This document shows, piece by piece, positions 1 through 9,437 of a stretch of DNA of 32,069 bases (position 1 is its first letter; every line of letters begins with the position of its first letter). The notes beneath the pieces were generated by a model. The model was not told the DNA's origin and made no database searches. It worked only from the letters and a program-made list of their open reading frames with translations. The stretch is from Aureimonas sp. AU4 (lineage in GTDB: Bacteria; Pseudomonadota; Alphaproteobacteria; Rhizobiales; Rhizobiaceae). The stretch is taken from the NCBI RefSeq assembly GCF_001463765.1, contig NZ_BBWK01000047.1, positions 1 to 32,069 on the forward strand. The letters are read 5' to 3'. The translations under genes were made by a program, and so were the position numbers.

Positions 1-1
1 C

Positions 2-271
2 GCCCGCCTCTGCCCGCTCGTGCTGCACCATGCGGGCGGCGGCGACGCGCAGGCGCGCGAGCTCTGCCTCGACGCCGGCGCCGCGCTGTCGCGCCTGGCG
101 GGGGCGCTCGCGGAGGCGGGATGCGGCCGGGTCGCGCTGGTCGGCGGCCTTGCCGCGCCGCTCCGGCCCTTCCTCGCCCCCGGGCTCGAACTCGCCGAGC
201 CGCTCGGCGACGCGCTCGACGGCGCGCTGATCCTGGCGGGCCGTCCGGGGGAGGCGATGTCGCGTTCCTGA
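2..271 (+). CDS. BadF/BadG/BcrA/BcrD-type ATPase (N-acetylglucosamine kinase-like), 3' end
   Basis: Only the C-terminal ~90 residues are inside the window; the frame is open from base 2 to the TGA at 269-271. The tail has the ASKHA-fold ending seen in BadF/BadG-type and N-acetylglucosamine kinases: a short strand with [15 protein letters not shown], where the paired glycines contact nucleotide, then a proline-containing loop and [11 protein letters not shown]. Kinases of this family phosphorylate amino sugars in the cytoplasm. The substrate cannot be told from this fragment. A gap of about 110 bases separates it from the dehydrogenase gene, so it probably ends the preceding operon. The family call rests on the tail pattern alone. 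Confidence 0.6.
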   Translation, partial: ARLCPLVLHHAGGGDAQARELCLDAGAALSRLAGALAEAGCGRVALVGGLAAPLRPFLAPGLELAEPLGDALDGALILAGRPGEAMSRS

Positions 272-381
272 AGGTCCTCTGTCGCACGGGCGGTGGCGCT
301 CGGGCGCCGGGATCGTGTAGGCAGGGCGCGGACGCGGCGCTTCGCGCCGACGCGCAACGGGTTGGAGATCGGGAGACATCC

Positions 382-1490
<1,109 letters not shown>

Positions 1491-1494
<4 letters not shown>

Positions 1495-1940
1495 CGACGA
1501 GCCGCTGGGCGTCGTTCCCGGAGCTGACCGGCCTCGACGTCCACGACATGCTCGCGCTGCGCTGCCAGGTCTTCGTGGCGGAGCAGCGCTGCGCCTTTCG
1601 CGAAATCGACGGGCGCGACCCCGAGGCCGTCCATCTTCTCCTGCGAGGCGGGGACGGACGGCTCGAGGGAACCTTGCGCGTCTTTGCGCCGGACGGCCAT
1701 GACGGGGCGGCGCGCATCGGGCGCATCGCCACCGCGCCGCATGCGCGCGGACGCGGGCTCGGGCACGCATTGATGCGCGAGGCGCTTGCCTTCTGCGCGG
1801 CGCGCTTTCCCGGCCGCCCGGTCGACCTCTCGGCGCAGGAGCATCTGGCCGCCTTCTACGGCGGCCACGGTTTTTCCGTCGTCTCGCCCTCCTATCTGGA
1901 GGACGACATCCCCCACGTGGACATGCGCCGGCCGGCCTGA
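1491..1940 (+). CDS. ElaA-like GNAT N-acetyltransferase
   Basis: A 149-aa single-domain GNAT protein. It resembles E. coli ElaA along its whole length: [15 protein letters not shown] near the N terminus, the acetyl-CoA loop [12 protein letters not shown] in the middle, and an [10 protein letters not shown] segment followed by a DDIPH motif at the end. The substrate of ElaA proteins is not established. The best start is TTG at 1491, which overlaps the TGA of the dehydrogenase gene (TTGA), so the two are likely translationally coupled. It sits between the two formaldehyde-detoxification genes and ends 29 bases before the hydrolase, suggesting one transcript. The family call is firm; the role in formaldehyde stress is inference from position. 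Confidence 0.88.
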
Positions 1941-1969
1941 CGGCGGCGCGACCATTGCAAGGAGCTTGA

Positions 1970-2812
1970 ATGCCGCTCGATACGATCTCCACGGCCAAGA
2001 GCCATGGCGGAACACAAGGGGTCTATCGCCACTACTCGCGCACCACGGACACGGCGATGACCTTCGCGGTCTTCACGCCGCCGCAGGCCGAGACGGGGCG
2101 CGTACCGGTCCTGTGGTTCCTGTCGGGCCTCACCTGCACCCACCAGAACGCGATGGACAAGGCCGAGTACCGGCGCCTGGCCGCCGAGCTCGGCCTGATG
2201 ATCGTCCTGCCCGACACGAGCCCGCGCGGAGCGGGCGTTCCCGACGAGCCGGACAACTGGCAGTTCGGCTCGGGCGCGGGCTTCTATCTCGACGCCACGC
2301 AAAGCCCCTATGGCGAGAACTACCAGATGTACTCCTACGTGGCCGACGAGCTGCCGGGATACCTCGCCACGCATTTTCCCGCCGACATGAACCGGCAGGG
2401 CGTCATGGGCCATTCCATGGGCGGGGCGGGCGCCCTGTGCCTCGCGCTGCGCAATCCCGAGACGTTCCGCAGCTGCTCGGCCTTCGCGCCGATCGCGCAG
2501 CCGACCACGGCGGACTGGTCCAAGCCCGCCTTCGACAAGTATCTGGGGGCGAGCTCGCGCTCGCAGCGCCTCTACGACCCGACGCGCCTGATCGAGGACG
2601 GCAAGCGCTTCCCCGAGTTCCTCGTGGACCAGGGAACGGCGGACCCCTTCCTAGACACCGGCCTTCGGCCGCGCCTCCTGGAGGACGCGTGCCGTCATGC
2701 GGGCATTTCCTTGCGGCTCAACATGCGCGAGGGCTACGACCACTCCTACTACTTCATCTCGACCTTCATGGACGACCACCTGCGCTGGCACGCCGAGCGG
2801 CTGCAGGCTTGA
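1970..2812 (+). CDS. frmB: S-formylglutathione hydrolase
   Basis: An esterase-D-type alpha/beta hydrolase that splits S-formylglutathione into formate and glutathione, the second step of glutathione-dependent formaldehyde oxidation. The 280-aa protein matches the family length. The nucleophile is S149 in GHSMGG, and the other triad members are probably D225 (in DQGTADPFL) and H258 (in GYDHSYYF). The conserved segment LSGLTCTHQNAMDK at 51-64 is typical of this family. The ATG at 1970 has an AAGGAGC ribosome site. It lies downstream of the dehydrogenase and the ElaA-like gene, with short gaps consistent with an operon. The enzyme is cytoplasmic; no signal peptide is seen. Confidence 0.96.
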   Translation: MPLDTISTAKSHGGTQGVYRHYSRTTDTAMTFAVFTPPQAETGRVPVLWFLSGLTCTHQNAMDKAEYRRLAAELGLMIVLPDTSPRGAGVPDEPDNWQFGSGAGFYLDATQSPYGENYQMYSYVADELPGYLATHFPADMNRQGVMGHSMGGAGALCLALRNPETFRSCSAFAPIAQPTTADWSKPAFDKYLGASSRSQRLYDPTRLIEDGKRFPEFLVDQGTADPFLDTGLRPRLLEDACRHAGISLRLNMREGYDHSYYFISTFMDDHLRWHAERLQA

Positions 2813-2839
2813 AACGATAGACAGGCGGGGGACCTGAAC

Positions 2840-4273
2840 ATGAGCGAAACCGGGGCACGCGCCGATCTGGGCGTCTTGGGCATGGGCACGATGGGCGCGA
2901 ACCTCGCGCTGAACTTCGCCGACAACGGCGGGTTCACGGTCGCGCTCGGCAACCGCACCGTGGAGAAGGCCTACGGGGTGCGTGACGACAACCCGGACCT
3001 CAGCCACCGCCTGGTGCCGACCGACTCGATCGAGCACTTCCTGTCGACGCTGAAGAGCCCGCGCGTCGTGGTGATCATGGTCAATGCCGGCCAGCCGGTG
3101 GACGACCAGATCGCGCTCGTGCTGCCGCACCTCACCAAGGGCGACATCCTGATCGACGCGGGCAACGCCGACTTCAACGACACGGTGCGCCGCGAGGCCG
3201 CCGTGCGCCCGACCGGCGTCCACTTCGTGGGCATGGGCGTGTCGGGCGGCGAGGAGGGGGCGCGGCACGGCCCCTCCATCATGGTGGGCGGCGACAAGGC
3301 GGTCTGGGAGCGCCTGAAGCCGCTGCTCGAGCCCATCTCCGCCAAGTACGAGGGCGCGCCTTGCGTCGACTGGCTGGGCGAGGGGGGCGCCGGCCACTTC
3401 GTGAAGACCCTGCACAACGGCATCGAATACGCCGACATGCAGATGATCGCCGAGGTCTACGGCATCCTGCGCGACGGCGTCGGCCTCAAGGCCGCCGCCA
3501 TCGGCGACATCTTCACCGACTGGAACACGCGCGGCCTCTCGTCCTACCTCGTCGAGATCACCGGCGTGACCTTGCGGGAAACCGATCCCGACACCGGCAA
3601 GCCCATGGTCGACGTGATCGTGGACGAGGCGGGCCAGAAGGGTACCGGCCGCTGGTCGGTGATCGAGGCGCAGAAGCTCGGCATCGGCGCGACCACGCTC
3701 GAGGCCGCCGTGTCGGCGCGCGGCGTCTCCTCGCGCCGCCGCGAGCGGGCGGAAGCGGCGCGCGCCTTCGGCGACATCGCGCTGCCCGGCGCCCAGTTCC
3801 ACGCCGACCGCGACGGCTTGGGCGAGCTCGAATCGGCGCTCGAATGCGCCAAGCTCATCGCCTATGCGCAGGGCTATGCGACGCTCGCCGAGGCGAGCCG
3901 CGAGTTCGGCTGGAACCTGCCGCTCGGCACGATCGCGCGCATCTGGCGGGCGGGCTGCATCATCCGCTCCGCCTTCCTCGACGACATCGCGCAGGCCTAC
4001 GAGGCGGGCGAGGTGGTGAACCTCCTCCAGGCTCCGAGCTTCCGCACGCGGATCGAGGAAGGTCAGGCGAGCCTTCGCCGCGTGGTCGCCAAGGCCGCGC
4101 TCGCCGGCCTGCCGGTGCCCGCGCTCTCGGCGGCGCTCTCCTACTTCGACGACTACCGCCGCGCGCGCGGCACCACCAACCTGACGCAGGCCCAGCGCGA
4201 CCTGTTCGGCGCCCACACGTTCCACCGGCTCGACCGCGAGGGCACGTTCCACCACCGGTGGCCGCAGGTCTGA
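2840..4273 (+). CDS. gnd: 6-phosphogluconate dehydrogenase, decarboxylating
   Basis: Oxidatively decarboxylates 6-phosphogluconate to ribulose 5-phosphate in the pentose phosphate pathway, with NADP+ as the usual acceptor. The 477-aa length is that of the long (dimeric) form. The Rossmann loop GVLGMGTMGANLALN is at 11-25 with NRT at 38-40, the catalytic lysine is K189 in FVKTLHNGIEY, and the family signature DEAGQKGTGRW is at about 262-272. The C-terminal sequence ends in the substrate-binding tail that includes H464-type residues near FGAHTFHRLD. The ATG has a GGGGGA ribosome site 27 bases after the hydrolase stop, so it probably belongs to the same transcript. A hairpin follows the stop. 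NADPH from this enzyme could help keep glutathione reduced, but that link is inference. Confidence 0.96.
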   Translation: MSETGARADLGVLGMGTMGANLALNFADNGGFTVALGNRTVEKAYGVRDDNPDLSHRLVPTDSIEHFLSTLKSPRVVVIMVNAGQPVDDQIALVLPHLTKGDILIDAGNADFNDTVRREAAVRPTGVHFVGMGVSGGEEGARHGPSIMVGGDKAVWERLKPLLEPISAKYEGAPCVDWLGEGGAGHFVKTLHNGIEYADMQMIAEVYGILRDGVGLKAAAIGDIFTDWNTRGLSSYLVEITGVTLRETDPDTGKPMVDVIVDEAGQKGTGRWSVIEAQKLGIGATTLEAAVSARGVSSRRRERAEAARAFGDIALPGAQFHADRDGLGELESALECAKLIAYAQGYATLAEASREFGWNLPLGTIARIWRAGCIIRSAFLDDIAQAYEAGEVVNLLQAPSFRTRIEEGQASLRRVVAKAALAGLPVPALSAALSYFDDYRRARGTTNLTQAQRDLFGAHTFHRLDREGTFHHRWPQV

Positions 4274-4290
4274 CGCGCCCGATCCGATCG

Positions 4291-4318
4291 CGCCGCTCTC
4301 ACATCCGTGGGAGCGGCG
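4291..4318 (+). terminator. Probable intrinsic terminator after gnd
   Basis: A 10-bp stem, 4291-4300 paired with 4309-4318 with one G-T wobble, closes an 8-base loop 18 bases after the gnd stop. It is very GC-rich (CGCCGCTC / GAGCGGCG) but followed only by TT and not a long T run. It likely ends the formaldehyde/gnd transcript before the sugar dehydrogenase gene. Confidence 0.55.
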
Positions 4319-4383
4319 TTGCCCGGCGACCCCGCGACCCCACCTCGGACGGCAAGACACGCTCCCGACCGAGGTCACGATCC

Positions 4384-5694
4384 ATGCGCTCTTCCGCTTC
4401 CACGGCGCGCTTCGCGCTGCTTCTCGCCGGCACGCTTCTCGGCGGCGCGGCCTCTGCCCAAGGCACCGACAGCCAGGGCGATCGCCTGCCCCATGTCGAC
4501 GGCAACGCGCCCGCCACCGGCACGCAGGGCTCCACCGGCACGCCGGTCGAGACGGAGGCGGCCAACGTGCCCGGCCAGAAGCCGGCCTTTGCGAACCAGA
4601 CCCGCGCGCCGCAGCCCGCCGCGCAGCCGGAGATCGATACGGAAACGGTGGCGGACGGCCTGCCCAACGGCTGGGCCATGGAGTTCCTGCCCGACAACCG
4701 CATCCTGTTCGGTGCCAAGAGCGGGCGGATGATGATCCTGCCGGCGGTGGGCCAGGAAGGCGAGCCGATCGAGGTCTCCGGTGTGCCGGAGGTCGCCTCC
4801 GCGGGCCAAGGCGGCCTTCTCGACATCGCGCTCGGCCCGAACTTCGCCGAGGACGGGATGATCTACTACACGTTCTCCGAGCCGCGCGGCGCGGAGGGCA
4901 ACGGCACCTCGCTCGGCCGCGCCAGGCTGACCGTAGCGGACGGGGGCGCCCGGCTGGAGAAGGCCGAGGTCATCTTCCAGCAGATGCCGACCTATGACGG
5001 CGACAAGCACTTCGGCTCGCGTATCGTCTTCGACCGCGACGGCATGCTGTTCCTGGGCGTCGGGGAGCGTTCCGACACGCCGATCCGCGACCAGGCGCAG
5101 GATCTCGGCTCCGGCCTCGGCAAGGTCTTCCGCCTCAACGCCGACGGCTCGGTGCCGAAGGACAACCCCTTCGTCGGCCGCGAGGGCGCGCAAGGGGCGA
5201 TCTGGAGCTACGGCCACCGCAACATCCAGTCCGCGACCCTCGGGCCGGACGGGCGCGTCTGGACGATCGAGCACGGCGCGCGCGGCGGCGACGAGCTGAA
5301 CCGGCCCGAGGCCGGCAAGAACTACGGCTGGCCGGTCATCACCTACGGCGAGGACTACAGCGGCAAGCCGATCGGCGAGGGGATCACCACGCAGGACGGC
5401 ATGGAGCAGCCGGTCTACTACTGGGACCCGGTGATCGGTCCCTCCGGCATGGCCGTCTATGCGGGTGACGAGTTCCCGGAATGGCGCAACGCGATCCTCG
5501 CCGGCGGTCTCGTCACGCAGGGGCTCGTGGTGCTGCGCATGAACGAGGAGGGGCGCGTGGCGAGCGAGGAGCGCGTGCCGCTGGACGCGCGCATCCGCGA
5601 CGTGAAGATCGGGCCCGACGGCGCGGTCTATGCCATGACCGAGGTGCGCAACGGCGGCGGCTCGAAGATCCTGCGCCTCACCAAGGCGGACTGA
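4384..5694 (+). CDS. Secreted PQQ-dependent sugar dehydrogenase (soluble aldose dehydrogenase, YliI-like)
   Basis: A predicted periplasmic six-bladed beta-propeller that oxidises aldose sugars with PQQ as cofactor. The 436-aa protein starts at ATG 4384 with a signal peptide (LLLAGTLLGGAASA, cleavage near residue 25), then a Pro/Thr/Gln-rich linker to about residue 80, then the propeller. Family marks include DKHFGSR with the likely catalytic base H209, HGARGGDELN starting at H297, and KNYGWPVITYGEDYSG just after. E. coli YliI and related aldose dehydrogenases share these. No PQQ biosynthesis genes are in the window. A hairpin separates it from gnd, so it probably has its own promoter. The exact sugar is unknown. 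Confidence 0.9.
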   Translation: MRSSASTARFALLLAGTLLGGAASAQGTDSQGDRLPHVDGNAPATGTQGSTGTPVETEAANVPGQKPAFANQTRAPQPAAQPEIDTETVADGLPNGWAMEFLPDNRILFGAKSGRMMILPAVGQEGEPIEVSGVPEVASAGQGGLLDIALGPNFAEDGMIYYTFSEPRGAEGNGTSLGRARLTVADGGARLEKAEVIFQQMPTYDGDKHFGSRIVFDRDGMLFLGVGERSDTPIRDQAQDLGSGLGKVFRLNADGSVPKDNPFVGREGAQGAIWSYGHRNIQSATLGPDGRVWTIEHGARGGDELNRPEAGKNYGWPVITYGEDYSGKPIGEGITTQDGMEQPVYYWDPVIGPSGMAVYAGDEFPEWRNAILAGGLVTQGLVVLRMNEEGRVASEERVPLDARIRDVKIGPDGAVYAMTEVRNGGGSKILRLTKAD

Positions 5695-5708
5695 CGGCGA
5701 TTTGACCC

Positions 5709-5748
5709 GCGCCGCGCGCTGCCTCTCTATGAGGCGAGGCGGCGCGCG
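5709..5748 (+). terminator. Weak GC-rich hairpin between the sugar dehydrogenase gene and eutB
   Basis: GCCTC and GAGGC pair around a TCTAT loop (5720-5735), and flanking GCGCGC runs can extend the stem with a bulge. There is no T tract. It could end the sugar dehydrogenase transcript, but such hairpins arise easily in DNA this rich in G and C. Confidence 0.3.
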
Positions 5749-5781
5749 ACCCACGCGCCGCGCCGACCCGGAGGCCGTGCG

Positions 5782-7164
5782 GTGGACGTCGAGACGCTGA
5801 AGACCCTTCTGGCTCATGCCACGCCCGCGCGCTCGGGCGACGCGCTGGCCGGCGTGATCGCGCCGGACGCGGCCAGCCGCGTCGCGGCGCAGCGCCGCCT
5901 CGCCGACACGGGGCTCGCCGAGATCCTCGAGACGCCGCTGATCGACCCGGAGCGCGACGAGGTGTCGGCGCTGATCCTCGCGCAGCACGATGCCGAGGCC
6001 TTTGCGCCGATCCGCTCCTGGTCGGTCGGGACCTTGCGCGATTGGCTGATCTCGGACGCGGCGGACCCGAAGGCCATCGCGGCGCTCGAATGGGCGCTGA
6101 CGCCGGAAATAGTGGCGGCGGTCGCCAAGATCTCGCGCAATCAGGACCTCATCGCGGTGGCCGCCAAGCGCCCCGTGGTCTCGCGCTTTCGCACGACCGT
6201 CGGCCTGCCCGGCCGCCTCTCCGTGCGCATCCAGCCCAACCACCCGACCGACGACGCGCGCGGGGTGGCCGCCTCGATCCTCGACGGGCTTCTGTTCGGC
6301 TGCGGCGACGCGGTGATCGGCATCAACCCGGCGACCGACAGCCCGGAGGCCATGGTGCGCCTCCTGCGCCTGATCGACGACCTGCGCACCGGGCTCGACG
6401 CGCCGGTCCAGTCCTGCGTCCTCGCCCACGTCACCACCGCGATCGAGGTGATGGAGCGCGGCGCGCCGGTCGATCTGGTGTTCCAGTCGATCGCGGGCAC
6501 GCAAGGGGCGAACCGCTCCTTCGGCATCGATCTGGCCCTGCTTCGCGAGGCCCACGAGGCGGCGCTCTCGCTCCAGCGCGGTACGGTCGGGCAGGACTGC
6601 ATGTATTTCGAGACCGGCCAGGGCTCGGCGCTGTCCGCCAACGCCCATCACGGCATCGACCAGCAGACGCTGGAGGCGCGGGCCTACGCGGTGGCGCGCG
6701 AGTTCCGGCCCCTTCTCGTCAACACGGTGGTCGGCTTCATCGGCCCCGAATACCTCTACGACGGGCGCGAGATCACGCGCGCGGGGCTGGAGGACCATTT
6801 CTGCGGCAAGCTCCTCGGCCTGCCGATGGGGGTGGACGTCTGCTACACCAACCATGCCGAGGCCGACCAGAACGACATGGACAACCTGCTCACGCTCCTG
6901 GGCGTGGCGGGCGTCAACTTCGTGATGGGCGTGCCGGGCTCCGACGACGTGATGCTGAACTACCAGTCGACCTCGTTCCACGACGCGGCCTACGTCCGGC
7001 GCGTTCTCGCCAAGCGCGCGTCGCCCGAGTTCGAGGCGTGGGCGCGAGGGATGGGCCTCTTCGACGCGCACGGCTTTCTCGTGCCCGAGGACGGCGCGGC
7101 GCTTCCCGGCGACGCCCGCGTCACGCGCCTCTTGCGCGCCGCGCGGCTGGAGATCGCGGCATGA
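5782..7164 (+). CDS. eutB: Ethanolamine ammonia-lyase large subunit
   Basis: Catalytic TIM-barrel subunit of the adenosylcobalamin-dependent enzyme that converts ethanolamine to acetaldehyde and ammonia. The 460-aa length and the central segments (SRFRTTVGLPGRLSVRIQP, QDCMYFETGQGSALSANAHH, and VCYTNHAEADQNDMDNLL near the C terminus) are typical of EutB. It starts at GTG 5782, with GGAGG 9 bases upstream. Its stop overlaps the eutC start. There is no eutA reactivase, no ethanolamine permease, no aldehyde dehydrogenase and no microcompartment shell gene nearby, as is usual for the simple eut loci of alphaproteobacteria. Confidence 0.96.
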   Translation: MDVETLKTLLAHATPARSGDALAGVIAPDAASRVAAQRRLADTGLAEILETPLIDPERDEVSALILAQHDAEAFAPIRSWSVGTLRDWLISDAADPKAIAALEWALTPEIVAAVAKISRNQDLIAVAAKRPVVSRFRTTVGLPGRLSVRIQPNHPTDDARGVAASILDGLLFGCGDAVIGINPATDSPEAMVRLLRLIDDLRTGLDAPVQSCVLAHVTTAIEVMERGAPVDLVFQSIAGTQGANRSFGIDLALLREAHEAALSLQRGTVGQDCMYFETGQGSALSANAHHGIDQQTLEARAYAVAREFRPLLVNTVVGFIGPEYLYDGREITRAGLEDHFCGKLLGLPMGVDVCYTNHAEADQNDMDNLLTLLGVAGVNFVMGVPGSDDVMLNYQSTSFHDAAYVRRVLAKRASPEFEAWARGMGLFDAHGFLVPEDGAALPGDARVTRLLRAARLEIAA

Positions 7165-7955
7165 GCAGCGGGGAGGAGACGCATCCGCTCGCTCCCTTGC
7201 GCGCGCTGACGCAGGCGCGCATCGCGCTGGGGCGCCGGGGCGGCGGCCTGCCGACCCGCGCCCACCTCGATTTCGCGGCAGACCACGCGCGGGCGCGCGA
7301 CGCGGTTCACGCGCCCTTCGATCGGGATGCCGTCCGGCGCGACTTGGAGGCGCGGGGTCTGCGTACCGTGGAGGCCGCGAGCCGGGCGGAAAGCCGCGAG
7401 GTCTATCTGCGCCGGCCCGATCTCGGGCGCAGCCTGGACGAGGCGTCGCGCGCGGCTCTGGAGGGCCTGCGCGAGCGGGAGGGCTTCGATCTCGCCATCG
7501 TGGTGGCCGGTGGCCTCTCGGCGCTCGCCGCCGAACGGCACGGGGCGACGGTCGCGGCCGGCATCGCGCAAGCCGTCCCGCGCCGCTGGCGCCTTGCACC
7601 CGTCGTGGTGGCGCGCGAGGCGCGCGTGGCGCTGGGCGACGCCGTCGGCGAGGCGCTCGGCGCTCGGCTCGCGGTGGTTCTGATCGGCGAGCGGCCGGGC
7701 CTGTCGGCTGCCGACAGCCTCGGCGCCTACCTGACCCACGGCCCTCGCGTGGGCCTCACCGACGAGAGCCGCAACTGCATCTCGAACATCCGCGCGGGTG
7801 GCCTGCCGCCTGCGGAGGCCGGCGCGCGCATCGCCGCGCTCCTGCGCCGGGCCGACGTGCTCGGCGCCACCGGCGTCACGCTCAAGGACGACGAGGCGAT
7901 CCTCGAACACGACGCGGCACCCGCCGTCGCGGCGGACGCCTCGTCGCAGGGCTGA
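7161..7955 (+). CDS. eutC: Ethanolamine ammonia-lyase small subunit
   Basis: The B12-binding partner of EutB, 264 aa. Recognisable segments are FDLAIVVAGGLSALAAERHG at about 110-130, the loop LIGERPGLSAADSLGAYLTH, and SRNCISNIRAGGLPP, which contribute to the cobalamin site and the subunit contact. It begins at ATG 7161, overlapping the eutB stop (ATGA), so translation of the two subunits is coupled. The C-terminal ~20 residues are Ala/Asp-rich and look dispensable. A hairpin lies between its stop and the radical SAM gene. Confidence 0.95.
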   Translation: MSSGEETHPLAPLRALTQARIALGRRGGGLPTRAHLDFAADHARARDAVHAPFDRDAVRRDLEARGLRTVEAASRAESREVYLRRPDLGRSLDEASRAALEGLREREGFDLAIVVAGGLSALAAERHGATVAAGIAQAVPRRWRLAPVVVAREARVALGDAVGEALGARLAVVLIGERPGLSAADSLGAYLTHGPRVGLTDESRNCISNIRAGGLPPAEAGARIAALLRRADVLGATGVTLKDDEAILEHDAAPAVAADASSQG

Positions 7956-7965
7956 ACCATCCGGG

Positions 7966-7985
7966 GGGCGGGACATTCCCCGCCC
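7966..7985 (+). terminator. GGGCGGG/CCCGCCC hairpin directly before the radical SAM start codon
   Basis: A perfect 7-bp stem (7966-7972 with 7979-7985) closes a 6-base loop 10 bases after the eutC stop, and its 3' arm ends at the base before the ATG at 7986. It has no T tract. It could be a eutBC terminator, or it could bury the purine-rich ribosome site of the next gene and so limit its translation. Confidence 0.4.
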
Positions 7986-9083
7986 ATGCTGCACGATCCC
8001 CAACCCCGCGAGGCGCTGCGCCCGCGCCTCGTCCGCCCGCGCCGCGTGCTTCTCACCCGCTCCGCCGCCCTGTTCGAACACGGCGAGGCGATGGTGCGCC
8101 GCGCCGAGGCGATGGGGATCGAGGTGGAGCGCTTGAAGGGCGACCGGCTGCCGCCGCTCCACGCCGACCCGGCGGATGCGCGGGCGAGCTACCGCGAGGC
8201 GAAGGGGACGCTCGCCATCGTGGTCGCGCCGCCCTCGAAGCTGCGCTTCCAGCCGATCTCGCCGAGCGCCGACTGGCGCGTGGATCTGGCGGAGGGCTGT
8301 CCCGCCCACTGCGCCTATTGCTACCTTGCCGGCTCGCTGAAGGGCCCGCCCATCACCCGCGCCTATGCCAACCTCGACGAGATCGAGGCGGCGCTGCCGG
8401 CCTATCTCGGGCGGGGAGAGGTCACGTCGCGTTCCATGCATCGCGCGCTTGAGGGCACGACCTTCGAGGCCTCCTGCTACACCGACCCGCTCGGCATCGA
8501 GCCCCTGACCGGATCGTTGGAGCGCCTCATCGGCGTCTTCGGGCGCTGGGAAGCGCCGGTGCAGCTGCGCTTCACCACGAAATACGCCGATGTCGAGCCG
8601 CTGCTCGGCTTGGCGCACAACGGGCGCACGCGCATGCGCGCCTCGGTCAACCCTCGCGCCTACGCGCCGTTCGAGGCCGGCACGAGCCCCGTCGCCGAGC
8701 GGCTTCAGGCGCTGCGGCGCATGGCGGAAGCCGGCTATCCCGTCGGCCTCACGATCGCCCCGATCATCGCGGCCGAGGGCTGGCGGGAGGCGTATGGCGA
8801 GCTGATCGCGCAGGCGCGCGACGCCCTGGAGGGCGTGCCCGGCCTCGATCTGACCGTGGAGCTCATCACCCATCGCTTCACGCCGGGATCGCGTGAGGTC
8901 CTGCGCTCCTGGTATCCCGGCTCGAAGCTGGAGATGGATCCCGAGCGGCGCGCCGAGAAGCGCACGAAGTTCGGCTCGGTGAAGCATGTCTACGACCGCG
9001 ACACGATGCGGGAGCTGCGCGGCTTCTTCGAGGGGGAGATCGCCGCCGCGCTGCCCGGGGCGCGCATCCTCTACTGGACGTGA
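7986..9083 (+). CDS. SPL-family radical SAM protein (spore photoproduct lyase-like)
   Basis: A 365-aa radical SAM protein with the cluster motif C105-x3-C109-x2-C112 in the segment CPAHCAYCYLAGSLKG, which is characteristic of the spore photoproduct lyase family. Members in non-sporulating bacteria are mostly unstudied; the Bacillus enzyme reverses spore photoproduct thymine dimers with SAM. The N terminus (RLVRPRRVLLTRSAALFEHGE) matches the usual pre-barrel region. ATG 7986 is chosen because it includes this region. It lies directly downstream of eutC but is functionally unrelated. DNA-maintenance genes follow it. Family assignment is strong, while activity on DNA photoproducts here is inference. 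Confidence 0.88.
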   Translation: MLHDPQPREALRPRLVRPRRVLLTRSAALFEHGEAMVRRAEAMGIEVERLKGDRLPPLHADPADARASYREAKGTLAIVVAPPSKLRFQPISPSADWRVDLAEGCPAHCAYCYLAGSLKGPPITRAYANLDEIEAALPAYLGRGEVTSRSMHRALEGTTFEASCYTDPLGIEPLTGSLERLIGVFGRWEAPVQLRFTTKYADVEPLLGLAHNGRTRMRASVNPRAYAPFEAGTSPVAERLQALRRMAEAGYPVGLTIAPIIAAEGWREAYGELIAQARDALEGVPGLDLTVELITHRFTPGSREVLRSWYPGSKLEMDPERRAEKRTKFGSVKHVYDRDTMRELRGFFEGEIAAALPGARILYWT

Positions 9084-9212
9084 CGAACCCGTGTCGCCAA
9101 CCCGCAGACGGCCACCGATAAAGGCCGGTTTGCCGCAGCCCCGGATTGAAACCTTCCACAGGGCCTCGATCGTTAATCCGACGTAACCTGTTCATCGGGA
9201 AGGGACATCCTC

Positions 9213-9380
9213 ATGACGACCCACGACAATCACCCGTCCTCGGACGAGCGCGACGTGTCGCGCTGGGAAGAGGATTCGGAAGAGATCCTCGGATCGCACC
9301 GCCTGCCGATCCGCCGCCCGCCGGGCGAGCGGGTCATCATTCCCCGCGCCCGCGCCGACGCCTCCTCCCACGTCGCCTGA
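9213..9380 (+). CDS. Hypothetical 55-aa acidic protein
   Basis: A small open frame starting at ATG 9213 with a GGAAGGG ribosome site 7 bases before it. Third positions are almost all G or C, as in neighbouring real genes. The product has an acidic first half (DERDVSRWEEDSEEI) and a basic, proline-rich second half (RLPIRRPPGERVIIPR); no domain is recognised and no signal or membrane segment is seen. It sits alone between the radical SAM gene and the SRAP gene. Confidence 0.55.
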   Translation: MTTHDNHPSSDERDVSRWEEDSEEILGSHRLPIRRPPGERVIIPRARADASSHVA

Positions 9381-9437
9381 GAGCGGAGCGACCGAGGGCG
9401 CCTTGCCAAACGGGCGGGGCGCCCTCGATGGATCGCC

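Noticed and set aside
4375-7599. Minus-strand frame over 3 kb long opposite the sugar dehydrogenase and eut genes
   Set aside because: Produced by codon bias of the true genes on the plus strand; low-complexity composition, no domain.
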